NCBI GenBank assembly: GCA_023375675.1
Contig: JALQBC010000008.1
Coordinates: 1-64,000, forward strand
Length of the DNA: 64,000 nt
Direction of reading: 5' to 3'
Source of the DNA: Cytospora piceicola
Lineage: Eukaryota; Ascomycota; Sordariomycetes; Diaporthales; Cytosporaceae
Part shown: piece after piece, positions 11,363-21,332 of the stretch
Layout of the letters: each line of letters opens with the position of its first letter
Numbering within the stretch: position 1 is the stretch's first letter
Program-made: the position numbers and the translations under genes
The notes under the pieces: model-generated
Told to the model about the DNA's origin: nothing
Database searches by the model: none
Seen by the model: the letters and a program-made list of their open reading frames with translations, nothing else

Positions 11363-11869
11363 ATGCGTTCTCAATCTACTATCTTAGCCTCTGTGGCTTT
11401 CTTCCTGTCTATATTTACAGACCCTACCGCCGCCAGTCAGGACCACGTCCTTGCCTGGCCCGCCGGTCTCCCCGGCTGGGGGTATATTGAGGTCGACCGC
11501 GAGGGATTCGCCTATGCTATCGGAAAACCTACCAACCCAGAGGTATCTAGCTTCCTCGAGAAGATGCCGGAGGTCCAGATTGTCCAACGTCAGAGTCCAG
11601 CCGGCCTTGATGAACCCTGCACCAATCCCCACGACTTTCATTCCAACGAATTTGTCAGGGGCTTCTACTGCCTTCCCGACGGCATAGAGCCGGATCAAGT
11701 GGAGCCGGATCAGATGGAGACCGATGATGTAGCTGAGGGCGCGCTCAGCGGTGCGTCGGAATTAGGATTGATGGAGTCCTCGACAGCGCCTTTTGAGAGC
11801 TGCCTCGAATGCGTGTTCAAGTGCCTCTTCTCACTTCCTTTCTGTTACCACAAGTGTAAGATGTGCTAG
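11363..11869 (+). CDS. Small secreted cysteine-rich protein, effector candidate
   Basis: Intronless gene for a 168-residue protein of no family I recognise. The N-terminus MRSQSTILASVAFFLSIFTDPTAASQ is a typical signal peptide (hydrophobic core about 7-18, cleavage near 24-25). The mature part has Cys in DEPCTNPHDF and GFYCLPDG, an acidic stretch with repeated EPDQ and ending METDD (around residues 111-122), and a cysteine cluster at the C-terminus (SCLECVFKCLFSLPFCYHKC, then KMC). Signal peptide, small size, even-numbered Cys pattern and subtelomeric position are the usual profile of fungal secreted effectors or antimicrobial proteins. Role unknown; that class assignment is inference. Confidence 0.75.
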   Translation: MRSQSTILASVAFFLSIFTDPTAASQDHVLAWPAGLPGWGYIEVDREGFAYAIGKPTNPEVSSFLEKMPEVQIVQRQSPAGLDEPCTNPHDFHSNEFVRGFYCLPDGIEPDQVEPDQMETDDVAEGALSGASELGLMESSTAPFESCLECVFKCLFSLPFCYHKCKMC

Positions 11870-12590
11870 TTTTAGGTAGTGATCAGTCACTTCTAGATGT
11901 TCCTCTTTAAATATAGAATAATATCTAGGTCTGGCTTCTTCTGGAAATAAACTTTGGCTTCTTAAAGATAGTAGCTACACTAATATTAACCCCCCTCGCG
12001 TAAAGTGGGAAGGAAGGAATACGACCCTAACCCTGGGAACAAACTCATTTACAGATATAAAAAGTAGCACATTTCTTTTGTTTCTTTCCTTTCTATTACA
12101 TAGTATGAAGGGCAGTCTATGAAACCCATTTCCAAGCTCGGTGCATTGTATCACCACAGTTGATGCTTCTTGAATCTTATACAATGTGTGAGCGGTTTCT
12201 TTGTAGCAGGGCTAAGAAACGTCGGTAAATCAGTATATCTAGGCGAAGTACCCTAGGGTAGAACTAAGGATAGGCTCTAGCTGTGTACCGTAGTAAGGGT
12301 ACTCAGACTTGGCCCCACCCAAAAATATAATCTCATAATGAATGCCATTGATCGCAGACCTACCTTCCACATACAACAGTCCAAGTTCGACGCTGACCCA
12401 CCGTTCTCGCAGTCTGTCTGTCAATTCTAGTTTATATTTGAATTAAGGTCTGTCTGTCATTTCTTCTAGTTGCCCACAAATGCTTGCTACCCTAAGTATA
12501 TCCGCAGTCCTACCAGTTAAATTGTATGATGAACAGACCGAGTTATTGGCTAGACAACATCAAAGAGCCACAGAGAGTGTCGAAAGCAGT
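11870..12590. other. Gene-free spacer with TACCCTAGGGTAG palindrome
   Basis: This 720-bp stretch between the 3' ends of the secreted-protein gene and the convergent Ola1 gene has no supported ORF. It carries the 12-bp palindrome TACCCTAGGGTA at 12249-12260, also found at 14589 and 41109. Confidence 0.5.
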
Positions 12591-14367
12591 CTATTTCTTG
12601 TTTGCAACGTCTGTGAAGAGATGTGTTAGTCGTTAGTCCCAACATCCACGGGCATTCAAATAAACTCACTGAACTGGAAGTGCATAATGTCTCCGTCTTG
12701 GACGACCTATGAAGAACGTGGTGTTAGCAACCGAGTCAATCACTGATAGCAGTCATGGGCCTCGTCCGGAGAGCATGCATACATATGTCTTTCCTTCTTG
12801 CCGGTACTTTCCAGCAGCTTTGATAGGAGCCATGGACTTGCCACCCTCACAGAGGTCGTGGAAGTCTTGGTACGCAACAACTTCAGCCTTAATGAACCCC
12901 CTTTCGAAGTCGCCGTGGATACATCCAGCGGCTTGGGGCGCGAGACAACCTTTCTGTACGGTCCAGCATCGGATCTCCTTCTCACCAGCTATTGCGAACG
13001 AGTCAGCTCGGATATGCTTAACAAAGCAGAGGATCTTGCTGCACTTACCGGTGAAGTAGTATTGCAGGCCCAGCTTAGTGAAACCCTCGGTGATGATCTT
13101 GTCCAGCCGACTCTTGACCTTGCTCTCCTTGAGGAACTCTCCTTGTTTGGCGGGATCATCCTTCATGCTGTAGAGCTTTTCCTCGAACTCGACAGAAAAC
13201 GGGATAACATCCCGAGGGAGGCCTCCATGCTCGGTGACCCATTTGGCAATGGGTGCCAGATACTTGCACTTCTGTCTCAGATAGTCCTTCATGGTTAGGT
13301 TGACGAGGTAGATGACTGGCTTGGTTGTGATGAGCTGGATCTTCTCGTTGATGAGTGCGATCTCCGCCGGTGTCCAGCTTCCATCCCGGACCGGCTTGTC
13401 ATGTTCCAACATCTATTAGACAGAGCTGTCAGCATTATTTCGGAGACGAGTTTCATTGGGTTCCGTTATCTTATCGGTGGTACTTACTTCTTTGATCTTG
13501 TTTGTTGTCTCGGTAAAGAGGGGCAGCATCTTATACTTGCCTCCTGCCTTTCTCACGATGGCTTCCTCAGCAACAATGGTCTTCTGCAGAATATCTATAG
13601 TAGATCCACAGCTATTAGCGAGAGACCGGCAGTGACTGGATCATGGTCGAGACTAACCTAGATCCTTCTTGCAAAGCTCGCTTTGGATGGTATCTAGAGA
13701 GACACCGATTAACTTCCTCCGCCTCGATAAGCCCAGGACATGAACTGACTTAAGTCTCGGACGGGATCGATAGAGTCGTCGACGTGCAACACCTCATCAT
13801 TATCGAATGCTCTATCGGACAAATCGGTTAGCACATGTAAAACATAAGAGCTCCGTCCTGCAGATAAGGAGTCTCGTACCTCACAATGTGAAACATGCCA
13901 TCGACAGCCTGGATGTGAGAAAGGAAGGCGTTTCCAAGTCCCTCTCCCTGCGAGGCACCTCTGATGAGTCCCGCAATATCCGTCACTTGTAGAAAGGCTG
14001 GATACATGGAAGGCGGCTTCCAGAGATCACACAAGAAGTCCTGTTGAATTTCGTGATTAGTACATGTAAGCGACCAGTTGACTCGACCCATTGGGAGTGC
14101 TATTGCCCAACCACCCATGACGAGCATCACATCTCAGCTGCTAAAACTTACGTATCGGGCATCAGGCACAGCACATCTCGCCTCGTTAGGCTCAATGGTG
14201 CAGAACGGATAGTTCTCAGCCGCCGCGCTCTGCTCCGTGAGAAGATTGAACAGACTAGACTTGCCCACATTTGGCAGGCCGACGCATCCCATTTTTAGAT
14301 TCTTGCGAACTCTCCCAAAGGCGACGACATTGTCCTTGACATCCTCGGTGGCTTTCTTAGGAGGCAT
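12591..14367 (-). CDS. Obg-like ATPase 1 (Ola1/YchF)
   Basis: Conserved cytosolic P-loop ATPase of the TRAFAC class, OBG/HAS superfamily, linked to ribosomes and protein homeostasis. Start at 14367 ([20 protein letters not shown]). Walker A is [15 protein letters not shown], followed by [35 protein letters not shown] (switch II), [35 protein letters not shown], helical-arm residues [15 protein letters not shown], the base-recognition strand [16 protein letters not shown], and the TGS-domain [20 protein letters not shown] ending [26 protein letters not shown] and stop at 12591. I traced at least seven introns, all joinable in frame; the last exon encodes only VANKK. The housekeeping gene appears intact. 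The 5' boundary lies about 220 bp from the MITE-like element. Confidence 0.93.
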
Positions 14368-14583
14368 TGTAACTATCGGACGTTGTTGTAATCGGGTGCG
14401 GTTTCTCTAGTGATGAACGGCGTACAGTTATGAGACAGCACGCGACTTAAGCACACATCATTAGCAAACTTTTCTAAAGAAGCCCGTGGGCCGCTCGCTT
14501 AAGCATAAGAGCGGGTTTCGGCTCCATTAGCACGTGACACCCCCACCCGGGCGGTCCCTTTGACTTGAGTACTTATGCTACTA

Positions 14584-14820
14584 CCGCATACCCTAGGGTA
14601 GTCTGGTGAAACTGGAATCGAACCCCCACTGTTTTTGACTATCGTTACGTACCTCAGGCCTATTTTAAACCTATCGTTTTCTGGATAGGCGATGTGCAAG
14701 GCTCCTAGGCTGTATAGAACCAAAGTGACCTATAACATCTATTGATGGTGATTGAGTCTGATGACTGAGTATATTAAAAGTGGGGGGTTCGATTCCAGTT
14801 TCACCAGACTAATTATGCGG
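14584..14820. mobile_element. MITE-like element, ~40-bp inverted repeats with TA flanks
   Basis: The left arm starts CCGCATA (14584), then TAGTCTGGTGAAACTGGAAT and CGAACCCCCAC (to 14629). The right arm is its inverted copy, from about 14780 to TATGCGG at 14820. Arms differ by one G and by an 8-bp CCCTAGGG block present only on the left. Both ends are flanked by TA (14582-14583 and 14821-14822), as for Tc1/mariner-type insertions. The roughly 150-bp interior has no ORF. The element abuts the broken end of the MFS relic. A non-autonomous DNA element is the best reading; no transposase or second copy is present in the window. Confidence 0.6.
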
Positions 14821-14829
14821 TACAGTATA

Positions 14830-15771
14830 GTAGATATGGTGGGGCTAACGGGTGCCAGCCAATAACTAGGCCCAAATCGACAAGCCCACAAACGAAACCT
14901 GCGACAATGCTACCGTCAGACCAAGACTTGATTGGGCCACCGTATGCCAAAACCAAGAGCTCGGAGACTGTCGATTTTAAAATGAGTACTGTGCCGAACC
15001 AGTCGACGCGTCAAAGGCGTTGGGAGAACGACCCTCCTTGCGATGGGATACTTGAAGCCAGGCGACCATAATGCCGATGCAGAATCCACCGATGAATGTT
15101 TATATAGAAGACCCATCGCCATGCCCCGGCATCAGTCAAAGCACCAGCTATGAGAGGGCCTAGAGCAGACGCAGTTACGGCAAGCCCGAAAATACGCTCC
15201 ATATAGGTGCCTCGATCCCGCAACGGCTAAAGGTCGCAGACATTAATATCGAAGCCCCGGGACCAACATGTTGATGCCGCTAGCGCCGATACCTTGATCC
15301 CATGGCGGCAATGAGAATCTTCCCCGAAGTAGAACCGCCGATGAGCCCGATACCGAGAACGAACAGGGCTATAGTGAAGAAGAAGGTCGATCGACGGCTC
15401 CAAAGATCGGACAGCTGGCCGAATAGCGGCTGGAAGGCGGCCGTTGTGTGAAAGTAGATGACGGTCACCCACACGCAGTCCGGCCCGAGGGAGAACTTGT
15501 GCACGATGGACGGTGGCGCTGATGAGTGCGGCCATGATCAACCCTGCCATGGAAAATCCAGAAGCGAGGGCCGCGGTCACTGTCTCCCTGGCCCTCGCCT
15601 TGGTCCTGCAAGGGGTCCGCAGGTGGTCATGGTTTGCCGGCAGTTGTTTCTCTTCGAATCCTCTTGGAGCTTCGCCGTTGGAGCAGGCTCGGCAGTGGCA
15701 AGTTGAGCATCCTCCGGGCCGAATGAACTGTCGACCGCGAATGACTTCTCGGTGTTTTGTGTCACTGTCAT
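14830..15771 (-). pseudogene. MFS drug/toxin efflux transporter, degraded (DHA2-like)
   Basis: Reading 3'-ward from MTVTQNTEKSF (15771), recognisable MFS blocks appear in different frames: FSMAGLIMAALISA, then WVTVIYFHTTAAFQPLFGQL with SDLWSRRSTFFFTIALFVLG, then QGIGASGINMLV, then INVCDL-stop-PLRDRGTYM, ALGPLIAGALTDAGAWRWVF, FIGGFCIGIMVAWLQV, and LLVLAYGGPIKSWSDGS. There are at least four frameshifts or deletions (one removes the LDTTIVATALPT part of TM1), an in-frame TAG, and no C-terminal half. The sequence stops next to the MITE-like element. Similar to multidrug or toxin pumps of secondary-metabolite clusters; clearly non-functional. Confidence 0.8.
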
Positions 15772-15799
15772 GGTTCGCAAAAGTCCACGCACGGGGAAC

Positions 15800-16665
15800 T
15801 ATAACAACCCGGAGATCAAGGAGCTGACCAGGACGCGACAAGAGGCCGCTGATTTTGCTCAGCCCGTCCTAGAAGCCCGTTACTATGTCATGTACCATAG
15901 ACAGTCGACTGAAGGGACGAAAAGACCTGAGGATGCCATGCAGTGGCTGCTGGATGAACATGCCGCACAGGGCAACGAGCTCACGGCAGATGAGCTCGTC
16001 CAGAACATGTTTATTACTATGGTCGTATCCATTCATAGCACCGCCATGCTTTCCCTCTCCGTCATTTTTGATCTCCTCGATCATCCCGAGACTCTGCAAG
16101 AAATCCGAGAGGAAATTGACCGGGTCAAAAATGAGCACGTGCTCTGCACAGGGACCTGGACTCGTCGGGCACTGGACAGTTTCATGCGAGAAAACTTACG
16201 CGGTCAATCTTTCAATGAAGGTGAGTGAGGCCTATTGTTTCTTCTTTCTTTCTTACTTCCTTTCTTTCTTCATATTTGCCTTTCTAATCCACTAGTGCTG
16301 CTGCGCGTGAGGTAGCAAGCTGGAGCTAACAGCCACGCAATAGTATCTGTTCATCGAATGGCCGTTGTGTCCTTCACCTTTGAATATGGGCTACGCATCC
16401 CCGCTGGCACGCAAGTTGCATTTAGCAGCCAGCAGCAAAACCTTGACCCGGACTACTACCACAACCCGGAGGAGTTCGATCCAAAGCGCTGGCTGAAACA
16501 GCGCGAAGAGATCGACCTCAACAGGTTTCATTTCCTGTCGACTACAGACAACTGGCTCAACTAGGGCAGTGGTCTTCATGCTTGTCCGGGACGATTCTTG
16601 GCCGACGTATCGATAGGCCCGTATTCACTGATCTGCTAACACACTACGAAACCAAGTACCCCTAA
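15800..16665 (+). pseudogene. Cytochrome P450, N-terminally truncated and disrupted
   Basis: Similarity begins around NNPEIKELTRTRQEAADFAQ (about 15805), followed by RPEDAMQWLLDEHAA, the I-helix region LVQNMFITMVVSIHSTAMLS and the helix LDHPETLQEIREEIDRV. After an intron-like gap (16220-16342) come RIPAGTQVAFSS, YYHNPEEFDPKRWL and NRFHFLSTTDNWLN, then an in-frame TAG, then the heme-binding block GSGLHACPGRFLADVS with its Cys ligand, ending at TAA 16663-16665. The first half of the enzyme is absent. The remnant lies head-to-head with the MFS relic, less than 40 bp apart, which suggests a deletion or recombination junction. Confidence 0.78.
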
Positions 16666-16732
16666 GAGGGTCCACAGAACCCTGCCGCTATGCCTAGCAT
16701 ATATATATATCTCTCTTCTAAAATTCTAGATA

Positions 16733-17340
16733 TTAGGCTGAAGGGTTTACCAGAGCATTACACTTCTCTACACTAACTACCCGATCCTTGAGAGATGATA
16801 TAAGTGTATCCCAGTTAGCACAAAGTTGCTTAGACCCCCCATTCAAATCGACGCTAGGATGTAATTTGCCGGGCTCCCAGTTTAATGTCGTTAACGAGGT
16901 ATCACTCGCGCACAGTGCACCCTGGCGCAAAACCTCTAGACAATAATCTGAGATGACATGTAAGCGTTTTTCTATGTTTGGGATGGAGTACAGAGACTCT
17001 CACCGGCGTGCGACCTGAAGTAGTACATGTCACCGTCGCTAACGTTTGCGGGGAAGTAAGAGTCGAAATAGACGTATTGACGCAGAAGTTGCTTCCAATA
17101 ATCAGCATAGTGAGGCAACCACCTGGGTTGTGAAGGTGAACAAACCACGCAGTGAAGCTGATGATAGACACCAAGCCGTACCATATTCCCTGTCTCGTAC
17201 AATGGGATTGACGTGCGTTTGTTGTAACTTGGCAAGCTCCGTATCCGACACTCGAATTCTCATCGTGGACATCAAGCTTCCCCATTTTCTATCCACCTCG
17301 CCCCCAGTACCCGACGTAGCAACATTGAAAACATTCGGAA
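16733..17340 (-). pseudogene. UstYa-like (DUF3328) oxidase, probable pseudogene
   Basis: On the minus strand, GGEVDRKWGSLMSTMRIRVS and DTELAKL (about 17325-17228) run into SIPLYETGNMVRLGVYHQLHC (first HxxHC copper-motif region) only after a frameshift near 17215. There follow HYADYWKQLLRQYV, an intron (about 17005-16953), then SHADYCLEVLRQGALCASDT, KQLCANW and a stop at 16733. UstYa proteins carry two HxxHC motifs; the second here reads HADYC, with His replaced by Tyr. No N-terminal transmembrane exon can be joined. UstYa homologues act in oxidative cyclisation of fungal RiPPs and cyclic peptides, fitting the neighbouring P450 and MFS relics. Confidence 0.7.
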
Positions 17341-18309
17341 GTCGCCGTTGGAGCGCCTTACATATGCGTCCAAGTGAATTCGGTCAATGCAATCGGTCAA
17401 TGCAATCGAGATGCGGAATTAGCCAGCGGTAGGTTTGACTGAAAGCTGAACGCAATACTGTAGCATCCATGGATTCAGCAACTGGGGACACATGGGAATC
17501 GGACCGAATTCAAGGGCCAACTCACCTGCAAACCAGACAGGGCTACAAAATCAACTTTGTTCTCGGTTGCTTATCAACATATATGCAGTACATGTCCAGA
17601 GCATCTACACCAGCATGCACATATTGGTAGAATACAGTCCAAATCTAGCCCACCTGGGCAGCGCAAGAGACCAGCGTCAGCTTTGACCGTAGCTAATTCG
17701 TCCGCATGATCGCAGGATCCGTGTATGTGTACATTGCTTATTGATAAGCCGCATAATCGCAGGATCCATGTGCATTGCATCTTGATAAGCCGCATAATCA
17801 AGACGCAGTATCTACCACCCGTTCCGTCTAAGCTTAGCATGAGACCAGATCTAGACCGAAGTCTGTATAAACTGGGCTGGACTAGCGTGCCTCGGAGGTT
17901 GAACCGAAAGAGGAAGGCCAGGCTCCAGGTCGTGATAATCGGGTCGAGGTCGTCGGCCATCTATTATGTTGGTGCGGATATACTCCGGAAAATCACAGGC
18001 GTCATTGATATCAATAGCTTGAGGCATCATCGCCGAAATAATCCCCACGATGTGTCGTATCTTCCTAGAGAATCACTGATCAAGAGACTCCTTCGTTATT
18101 CCTCTCAAGGTTCACAACAGCGCAAGTAAACCCTCCTGCTCATCACCAAGATGTCGTCCAACCCTTTCTTCATATCTTAATGTTTCCCTGCCAACCGGAA
18201 ACTCTGGCATGGTCAGCAAGTGTACGCCCGCGTTCAGTCGAACGCGGGTGAGGAGGAAAGAACACACAATAACGCATTGGATCCAAACACTTCATCTAAC
18301 GGGCGACTT
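17341..18309. other. Spacer with short tandem repeats
   Basis: There is no supported gene. GGTCAATGCAATC is duplicated in tandem at about 17386-17412. A degenerate repeat of 41-47 bp starting CCGCATRATC occurs at 17702, 17749 and 17790, with GCAGGATCC in the first two copies. The region also holds the unclear 5' end of the following membrane-protein gene. Confidence 0.5.
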
Positions 18310-18876
18310 ATGCAGTTCATCGCTATCTTCTTTATGGTTTTGTCCTCTGCAGCGCTGTTCTACCTTACCACCTGGTCTCATTCACATAAGATAGAGCTTC
18401 AAACATCATTTTCAAGCTCGAACACAAATGCTGCTATCAGTCTGTCGCCTTGTGGCACCACTCCCTCTGAAGCCCGGGCCGCCGGCTGCATTTTCGATAT
18501 CATGGCTTTCTCCTGGCTTCCTCCACGATGCCACGACGTTGAACTCGCTGAGGAATTCCGGCAGCTGAAGAACTGTGAGTATTTTATTGATCGCAATTGT
18601 ACTCGACCAATCTCGCAAGAGCTCGCACTCAGTAGCGAGTTTGCTGGACTTTACACGGAATTCGAGTATCATCTGCGTCATTGCACATATGTATGGAAGA
18701 AAATGCACTGGGCTTTGCTAAGCGGTGGAGGAGGCAAGCAGGCTATCGATTCAGTGACGGCTGGATATGCTCACACGGAGCATTGCTCGCATGTGCTTAT
18801 GACAAGGCGAGAGGTGGCACAGGATGTACTGAGTGCATTGATTGTGGTCAAATATCCGGATTGTGGTATGGCCTGA
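18310..18876 (+). CDS. Single-pass membrane protein with two HxxHC motifs
   Basis: Predicted type II membrane protein, 188 residues from the ATG at 18310. The frame stays open upstream to 18184 without an ATG, so a 5' exon is likely. The TM segment is FIAIFFMVLSSAALFYLTTW. The lumenal part has CGTTPSEARAAGCIFDIMAF followed by SWLPPRCHD, then EYHLRHCTYVWKKMHWAL and YAHTEHCSHVL. The CG..P.EAR..GC.FD and YHL.HC.Y.W.KMH patterns define a common uncharacterised fungal family. The two HxxHC motifs (HLRHC, HTEHC) recall UstYa-type copper proteins, and UstYa, P450 and MFS relics lie just upstream. No disruption is visible within the frame. An oxidative role is inference. Confidence 0.68.
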   Translation: MQFIAIFFMVLSSAALFYLTTWSHSHKIELQTSFSSSNTNAAISLSPCGTTPSEARAAGCIFDIMAFSWLPPRCHDVELAEEFRQLKNCEYFIDRNCTRPISQELALSSEFAGLYTEFEYHLRHCTYVWKKMHWALLSGGGGKQAIDSVTAGYAHTEHCSHVLMTRREVAQDVLSALIVVKYPDCGMA

Positions 18877-19576
18877 TATGGAAATTGAAAAATACTTGAG
18901 TACCGTAAAGGTAGATAATCATTTCGAGGAAGTCGGGAATGTGCCATTTATCAGATAGAAGATGATTAATTATACACAAGAACCTAGGCAGTCTCTGCTA
19001 ATTATGATTCTGCTGTGGCGAACCAGTTGACATTCGAGATACTTTCTTCATAAAGTTCTTAAAGCATTGACAATACGTATGTATCATTTACCAAGGTAGC
19101 AATATCAACCGTGATAGTCCCAGGACGAAACACAGCACCAAATGAAAGAACTTAGTATGGGCACCAGGATATTTGAGAAACTCTTCATGTGTACCGGCTC
19201 TGTGCTCTAATCAGAGTGCTGTGTACCGGAGGGCCCTCTTCGTCTTAGCAGGGGTGGGATAATGAGGCCTGATATCACGATACTCACCCTTTCAAAGGCA
19301 CAAGAAACCTTACACATTCCACCTGCCTATTTCGCTCAAGTCCTGCTCCGTTGGTCGAGACCTGCATGAGCTGCTTATCTGCACATTCAACCTGGGCAGT
19401 GAAGCGCTGGCCTGGCTTGCAGAACCGCCGGAAGCTTCCGAGGTTTAAAACTCTGGGCTTCGCACCGAGCGCTCCCGTGACACATGAGTCCGCACAAACA
19501 CCCGCACATCTCCTCCATCATCTCGAACTGATCCCAATTATTTGTGGTTCGGACACACTATCCGAATACATAAGAC
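18877..19576. other. Intergenic region upstream of serine hydrolase
   Basis: This 700-bp stretch has no ORF I can support. It should contain the promoter and leader of the gene starting at 19577; no clear TATA box or repeat stands out. Confidence 0.45.
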
Positions 19577-21332
19577 ATGGTGAGGTTTACTGGCTTCTTA
19601 AGGACCCTGCCATTTGACGATAAGTCGCTAACGCTCACAGTAGGCTCCCCAATTCGAAAGAGATCCGTTCAATAGTAAGACGGACGAAGTCGTCACAAGG
19701 ATTCTGAAGGAACTGCACGTTCCCGGTGCCGCATTGGCTGTCGTTGATGGTGAGAAGACATGGTCGAAAGTATGCTCTGTCCAGGCTGTTTACACTTTCC
19801 ACGAATACGGAGCTTACAACGCTCGATAGGGATATGGAGTGGCCGATGTTGATTCCCAAGTCGTCATTACTCCCAAAACGCTATTTTCCTGCGGTGAGGC
19901 CCCTCTGGCAATTCCTTCTAGCTCCTTTGCATGTACTAACGAGGATATGGTGCCTCTCAGGAAGCGTCACCAAGCCCTTCACGGCAGCCGCAGCGGCGGT
20001 GCTGGTCAACGACGAGAAGCATGCCGATATCACCTGGGAAAGTCACATGTGCGACTTGATTCCAACTGATTTCTTCCTCGCCGACGAGTACGCCACCAAG
20101 CATGTCACCCTCGAGGACTGTCTCAGTCATCGTACTGGTATCGCCACCCATCACGCAGAATTGGGCGGCCATTCCCTGAAGCAAAACGTCAGGAACCTGA
20201 GGCATCTCGACCTTGCGGAGGAGTTACGAACCAAGTGGCAGTACTCTAACCACATGTATCAGGCCGTGTCTCTCGTGATCGAGGAGAAGACCAAGCAAAC
20301 GCTCGGTGAATTCATGCACGACAGGCTATGGCAGCCCTTCCGCATGAAAACGACATTCCTCGGTGTTCAGGACGCACTTGCGTATCAGAGGTCGCACCCG
20401 CATGTTGGGATTGCCGCACGGCATATGTGGGATGAGGAGGCGAAAACATTCAAGACGTTGCCCACCTGGGATGACCTCGGCTTAAGTGGAGCTGGGGCGA
20501 TGATATCCAGCGTCGAGGACTGTGCTGAGTGGATCCGGGCTTTTATCGAACAGAAAGCGCCAATATCCGCCAAGGGTTATGAGACGTTGACAAGTGCACA
20601 CATGATATCGAAGACGAGATCGCCTCGGTTCACAGGTCCGGTGTGCTATGGCCTTGGATGGTACGTCGCGATATACCACGGTGAGAGGGTAATCTACCAC
20701 CCCGGCGGTCTCATTGGCTCGGTGGCCAGTTTGATCATTCTCCCGGATCGCAAATTTGGTGTCGCAGGAATGTGCAATATCACGAATGAGGAAGCCCTCG
20801 ATGCGGCCATGTGGCATATCATTGATGAGCACCTTGGAGTGCCTGAGGATTCGAGGACAGACTTTATCCAAGAGTAAGTCCACTCTTGAACATTGCAGTC
20901 GCTTGCTTTGAGCTAACCTGCCAATAACGCAGAGCAAAGGAGGGGCTCCAAGGCATGAAATACTTCGCAGAACATGCCAAGGATATTATGTTTCCCCCTG
21001 AGAGCGTTCAACAGCCAGTTCTTCCGCCGTCGGTGTCAATGACACAACTTCTCGGGTCTTATTGTCACCCGGCTTATGGGACCATCATCATGAAAGAGTA
21101 CGATGAGCAGGTCGCTCTACACGGGGCGTTCCCGGGAAGGCTGCCGCTCGACCCCCTGGTTCTGGAGCATATCAATGGCGATTGTTTCCTAGCCAGAGCC
21201 GACCTCGTGGGGTTCATACCGGTCAGAGCCAAGGCGGCCTTCAAAGCCGATGTAGCAGGCAACTCGCTTAGGTTAGGGGTTGAATTCTCTGAGGGTCTGA
21301 CTACTTGGTTTGAGCGTAATACAGATGTGTAA
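19577..21332 (+). CDS. Beta-lactamase/penicillin-binding-fold serine hydrolase
   Basis: 501-residue protein of the class C beta-lactamase/transesterase family. Five exons: 19577-19579 (only the ATG), 19644-19769, 19830-19893, 19961-20873 and 20933-21332 (1506 nt). The start is an ATG followed at once by a GTGAGG intron; splicing gives MAPQFERDPFNSKTDEVVTRI. Catalytic motifs: Ser66-x-x-Lys69 in LFSCGSVTKPFTAAAAAVLV (61-80), Tyr159-Ser160-Asn161 in KWQYSNHMYQ, and YHPGGLIGS as the third-motif equivalent. A C-terminal domain of about 130 residues (LLGSYCHPAYGTIIMKEYDE onward) resembles the lipocalin-like domain of this family. No signal peptide, so probably cytosolic. Substrates in fungi range from esters to acyl transfer in secondary metabolism (LovD-type). 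Intact beside a decayed biosynthetic locus. Confidence 0.9.

Noticed and set aside
14600..14630. tRNA gene suggested by GGTTCGATTCC
   Set aside because: The flanking bases do not pair into a T-stem or acceptor stem and no anticodon arm is present; the sequence is part of an inverted repeat.
18220..18309. GTG at 18220 as start of the HxxHC membrane protein
   Set aside because: GTG starts are not expected in fungal nuclear genes; the open upstream frame more likely belongs to an unresolved 5' exon.
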